From Propionispora hippei DSM 15287 (GTDB lineage Bacteria > Bacillota > Negativicutes > Propionisporales > Propionisporaceae): a DNA stretch of 64,000 nucleotides. Of the stretch, positions 60,956 through 64,000 are shown piece by piece (positions within the stretch are counted from its first letter, which is position 1; every line of letters begins with the position of its first letter). The notes beneath the pieces are model-generated. The model saw only the letters and a list, made by a program, of their open reading frames with translations, had not been told where the DNA came from and did no database searches. The stretch is taken from NCBI RefSeq assembly GCF_900141835.1, contig NZ_FQZD01000004.1, positions 310,001 through 374,000 of the forward strand. Direction: 5' to 3'. Position numbers and translations under genes: made by a program.

Positions 60956-62803
60956 AACCCTTGTTCTGTAAATCTTGGGGGCTTCTGTGGCCGTCTGATT
61001 AATATTAAAGGCCGCCTCCATAATTTTTTTGGCTATCGGAACAGCAGAAGAGGCGCCGAAACCACCTTGTTCAACAATAACAACAACAGCAATCCGGGGA
61101 TCATCATAAGGGGCATAGGCGACAAACCAGCCGTGATCATCGCCATGAGAGTTCTCGGCTGTACCGGTCTTCCCGGCAATAGGTACCGGAAAGTCCCCGA
61201 AAGCTTCCGAGGCTGTTCCGCCTTCAGCCGCCACTTCCCGCAGTGACTGGCGAATTAAAGATAGCGTACGCTCTGAAAGCTGAACCTGTCCGACCTCTTC
61301 CGGTTCAAACGTTTTTACAACATTGCCATCGGGAGCAAGAATTTTGCTTACTAAATGGGGCTTAAAACGATGTCCGCCGTTAGCTACCTGACTAATGATC
61401 TGCAGCATTTGTAACGGCGTCGCCAATTGAAAGCCTTGCCCAATCGCAGCGTCAAAAGTTTCCGACAAGTACCAGTCTTCACCATATACCTTTTCCTTAT
61501 AACGACGATTGGCTACCAAACCGTCTGACTCACCAGGAAGATTAATCCCGGTAACAGCTCCCAGCCCAAACATACGGGCATACCTTTCCAGATTGTCAAT
61601 ACCCAGCCGGTTGCCCATTTCATAGAAGTATACATTATCTGATTTTGCCAGAGCCTGCTTAAAATCAATCCACCCTAACGCTTCCCCCATGGCATTTCCT
61701 TTCGGAATAATCCAGTGCTTACCCGTATCTAGTATCTTTTCTTCGGGAGTCACCTTGCCCAACTCCAGTGCAGCAGCACCGGTGATAATTTTAAAAGTAG
61801 ACCCGGGCGGATACTCGCCGGATATCGCTTTATTATCCATAGGATGATTAGGATTTTCATTAATTTCTTTCCACTCTTTTAAAGAGATACCACGTGAAAA
61901 AAGATTGGGATTAAAAGCCGGCCGGCTAACCATGGCCAGTATTTCACCATTCTTGGGATTCATGGCAATGGCAACAGCTGCCTTCGCCTTGGTAAACTCC
62001 GTCTTAGTCTGCAGATAGGTTAACTGCTCGTCAATAGCTGCTTCAGCCGCCTTTTGAATCCGGTAATCAATCGTCAACACCATATTACTGCCAGGTACAG
62101 GTTCTTTTTTCCCTAATACCTGTACTGGCCGGCCGGTAACATCTACCTCGACCTGACCACCACCATCAATACCACGCAGCTCACGGTCATATACCTTTTC
62201 CAAACCGAACTTGCCAATAATATCAGCGGATTTATAGCCGTTCGCCTTGCCTTGCTCTAATTCAACATCATTAATTTCACTGACATAACCAAAAATATGG
62301 GCGCCAAGTTCATTGTTGATGTAATTGCGGATTGGTTGTATCTCAATAACCACTCCGGGAAGTTCACTGCGACGTTCCTCAATCTTAGTAACAATATCCG
62401 GACCGATATCCGTTTTTATCCGAATCGGTTCGAAATTTCCCGAATTTTGTTTTAACTTATTTTGAATATCAACTACGCTCATATTCAGGATTTCCGATAG
62501 CTTATGAATGACTTCATCCGGTACGGGACCGGTAATCGGCAGTAACGAGACGGCAAAGCCCGGACGGTTTGACACTAAGGCAACGCCATTGCGGTCATAA
62601 AATATGCCCCGAGGGGCCATAATGGGAATCAATCTAATTCTATTACCGTCTGCCAGGTCTTCATAGAACTTACCTTGTGCCACTTGCAAGTAACCCAACC
62701 GGCTAATAAGTGCTATAAAGACTAACACTACAATCATTCCCAGTATATCAAGACGGTATGTCGAACGTTTGAGAAGCACACCAACAGCCTTCTTTCTAAG
62801 CAT
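60947..62803 (-). CDS. mrdA: Penicillin-binding protein 2 (peptidoglycan transpeptidase)
   Basis: A 618-residue class B PBP: N-terminal membrane segment (about 17-38), PBP dimerisation domain (about 55-230), transpeptidase domain with the serine in PPGSTFKI, SxN in AKSDNVYF, and KTG in IAGKTGTAE. It cross-links side-wall peptidoglycan with RodA. Part of the mreC-mreD-mrdA-minC run. Confidence 0.96.
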   Translation of the reverse strand: MLRKKAVGVLLKRSTYRLDILGMIVVLVFIALISRLGYLQVAQGKFYEDLADGNRIRLIPIMAPRGIFYDRNGVALVSNRPGFAVSLLPITGPVPDEVIHKLSEILNMSVVDIQNKLKQNSGNFEPIRIKTDIGPDIVTKIEERRSELPGVVIEIQPIRNYINNELGAHIFGYVSEINDVELEQGKANGYKSADIIGKFGLEKVYDRELRGIDGGGQVEVDVTGRPVQVLGKKEPVPGSNMVLTIDYRIQKAAEAAIDEQLTYLQTKTEFTKAKAAVAIAMNPKNGEILAMVSRPAFNPNLFSRGISLKEWKEINENPNHPMDNKAISGEYPPGSTFKIITGAAALELGKVTPEEKILDTGKHWIIPKGNAMGEALGWIDFKQALAKSDNVYFYEMGNRLGIDNLERYARMFGLGAVTGINLPGESDGLVANRRYKEKVYGEDWYLSETFDAAIGQGFQLATPLQMLQIISQVANGGHRFKPHLVSKILAPDGNVVKTFEPEEVGQVQLSERTLSLIRQSLREVAAEGGTASEAFGDFPVPIAGKTGTAENSHGDDHGWFVAYAPYDDPRIAVVVIVEQGGFGASSAVPIAKKIMEAAFNINQTATEAPKIYRTRVAL

Positions 62804-62839
62804 AATACCTTGCCTGTTGCCAAAGGTCTGCCGGCCGTC

Positions 62840-63334
62840 TTAAAATCTGGAATCCCGTTTAATTGTCAGGACACGGCTAACCACTTGGTGAATAGGAACA
62901 GATATGATCATATTATAACCTAACAATGGTAGTATATAATTAACCAGGATGGGAACAGGCTGAATGGTGTAGCCTAAAAAGCCCAGAACAACCAGCAAGA
63001 TCAGGCTATTGAAAATAGTAGCCGCAGCCATGGCCAATATGGGGAGAAAGATATGATCTTTAAAAACTTTTCTTTCGACCAAACCAAATACATAGCCTAT
63101 CAACAATTTTGACAGAATATTTAATCCAAATAAATTACCAATAGCCAGGTCTTGCAGCAATCCGGCAAAGAAACCTATTCCCACACCTTTTTCTTTCCCT
63201 TGCAGTAATCCCGTAGACACGACAACCATGAGCAATAAATCCGGCTTTACACCATAAATCGCAAATAATGGAATAATCGTAATTTGCAAAACCAGCGTAA
63301 TGATCAAAAGGCCTGCCCAAATCAATATGCTCAT
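62840..63334 (-). CDS. mreD: Rod-shape determining protein MreD
   Basis: A 164-residue membrane protein with about five spans, including LLQGKEKGVGIGFFAGLLQDLAIGN, the conserved MreD region (GFFAGLLQDL). Part of the elongasome with MreC and RodA. Its start overlaps the mreC stop by 4 bp (ATGA). Confidence 0.92.
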   Translation of the reverse strand: MSILIWAGLLIITLVLQITIIPLFAIYGVKPDLLLMVVVSTGLLQGKEKGVGIGFFAGLLQDLAIGNLFGLNILSKLLIGYVFGLVERKVFKDHIFLPILAMAAATIFNSLILLVVLGFLGYTIQPVPILVNYILPLLGYNMIISVPIHQVVSRVLTIKRDSRF

Positions 63335-64000
63335 CTGGTTACCCCTTGCGGGTTAGCTGCCTGACCTGATTGTGGAGTCGGCGTGGCGGCCGGAGCCGGG
63401 AGTTGTGGAACCGGTTCGCGTGAATGCACAAGAACAAAAACCTCTTCAATTCTATCAAAATCCACACTGGGCTTTAAAATAGCGTATTTCAGCAATCCGC
63501 CGTCTTCATTTATTACATCCAAAACTTCCCCTATTGATAAGCCTTTGGGATAGATACCGCCAAAACCGGAAGTAATAATTTTATCGCCCTTAATGATATC
63601 CGCGTCACGGGCAATGTTTACCATACGGGGAGTTAAGGGATTGGCCGGAGCACCTTCCACAATGGCCGCAACCCGTGATTCAGTCCGTTGGACCAAAGCC
63701 CCTACGGCACTGCGGGGATCAAGAATCAGTTGAACTTTAGCTGTACTTCCCGTGACACTGACGATATTGCCAACCAGTCCCTGTGGTGTCACGACTGGCA
63801 TGTCCTTCGCAATACCGGCTGCACTACCCTGGTTAATAATAATTGTACTTGTCCAGGAACCGGGATCACGGGCAATAATGCTCGCCAGGACAAAGTCGAA
63901 CTGGGGAGCCCCTTTTTTATAGTCCAGCATAGTGCGCAACCGGGTATTTTCCGCCAACACTTCTGTTGCGGCTTCCTCATTTTGACGCAGTCTTTCATTT
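63331..64000 (-). CDS. mreC: Rod-shape determining protein MreC (5' end outside window)
   Basis: At least 223 residues; the frame is open through the window edge, so the membrane anchor and part of the coiled coil (NERLRQNEEAATEVLAENTR) are cut off. The beta domains follow (RDPGSWTSTIIINQGSAAGI, VTPQGLVGNIV), and the tail is Pro/Ala-rich. MreC scaffolds PBP2 and RodA. mreB is expected just beyond position 64000. Confidence 0.93.
   Translation of the reverse strand, partial: NERLRQNEEAATEVLAENTRLRTMLDYKKGAPQFDFVLASIIARDPGSWTSTIIINQGSAAGIAKDMPVVTPQGLVGNIVSVTGSTAKVQLILDPRSAVGALVQRTESRVAAIVEGAPANPLTPRMVNIARDADIIKGDKIITSGFGGIYPKGLSIGEVLDVINEDGGLLKYAILKPSVDFDRIEEVFVLVHSREPVPQLPAPAATPTPQSGQAANPQGVTR

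Noticed and set aside
1-64000. CRISPR arrays, prophage, complete insertion sequences, rRNA operons
   Set aside because: No regularly spaced direct repeats, no transposase, integrase or phage structural genes, and no rRNA sequence were seen. The foldback elements have only inverted ends.

Overview
The window looks like a piece of chromosome from an anaerobic, endospore-forming Firmicute. Sporulation genes are spread through it: spo0A, sigG, spoIIR, spoIVB, spoIVFA/spoIVFB, a short spo0B, ylmC/ymxH and yteA-like genes. There is an oxygen-independent class III ribonucleotide reductase (nrdD/nrdG), a full minCDE set and an mreCD-mrdA-rodA shape cluster. This mix, and the protein sequences, would fit a spore-forming member of the Negativicutes (Sporomusa/Pelosinus type). 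That placement is inference; no 16S rRNA or outer-membrane gene is present to prove it. Nearly every gene lies on the minus strand, so replication probably runs from high to low coordinates.

Layout from left to right. 1-9 kb: the end of lexA, a VanW/G5 wall protein, a PRC-barrel gene and a TPR membrane gene behind a predicted SigH/Spo0A promoter, ynbB and an unusually long hflX, then small stress or spore genes. 9-15 kb: the division cluster divIVA, ylmH, proC, sepF, ylmE (yggS), pgeF and a B12-type radical SAM gene. 15-18.4 kb: nrdR-nrdD-nrdG with a pair of NrdR boxes. 18.4-22.7 kb: ylmC, spoIIR, sigG, spo0A, spoIVB. 22.8-31.9 kb: recN, argR, a methyltransferase, nadK, tlyA, a DUF212 gene, ispA, xseB, xseA, a TsaD-like gene, nusB. 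32-34 kb: the envelope-stress trio DUF2273/amaP/asp23 and ridA. 34-42 kb: accessory genes (SulP transporter, YdjM-like membrane protein, FAD oxidoreductase, 3D-domain wall protein, polysaccharide deacetylase, several small proteins) and one tRNA-Ala. 41.8-49 kb: cheV, cvfB, rsfS, lytR-type gene, yqeK, RNA-binding protein, nadD, proB, yhbY. 49-57.7 kb: obg, spo0B, rpmA, prp, rplU, rng, the DUF2344/radical SAM pair, spoIVFB, spoIVFA. 57.8-64 kb: rodA, minE, minD, minC, mrdA, mreD and the end of mreC.

The most unusual items are: (1) an HflX GTPase with a roughly 185-residue N-terminal domain holding a complete JAMM/MPN metalloprotease signature; (2) two families of short foldback repeats with terminal inverted repeats, seven copies in all, found only between genes; family 1 is flanked by TA dinucleotides; (3) two nearly identical SigH-type promoters overlapped by Spo0A boxes, one before spo0A and one before an uncharacterised TPR/PRC-barrel gene pair; (4) a promoter buried in a perfect 15-bp palindrome before a YdjM-like gene; and (5) several small genes below the usual length cut-offs.
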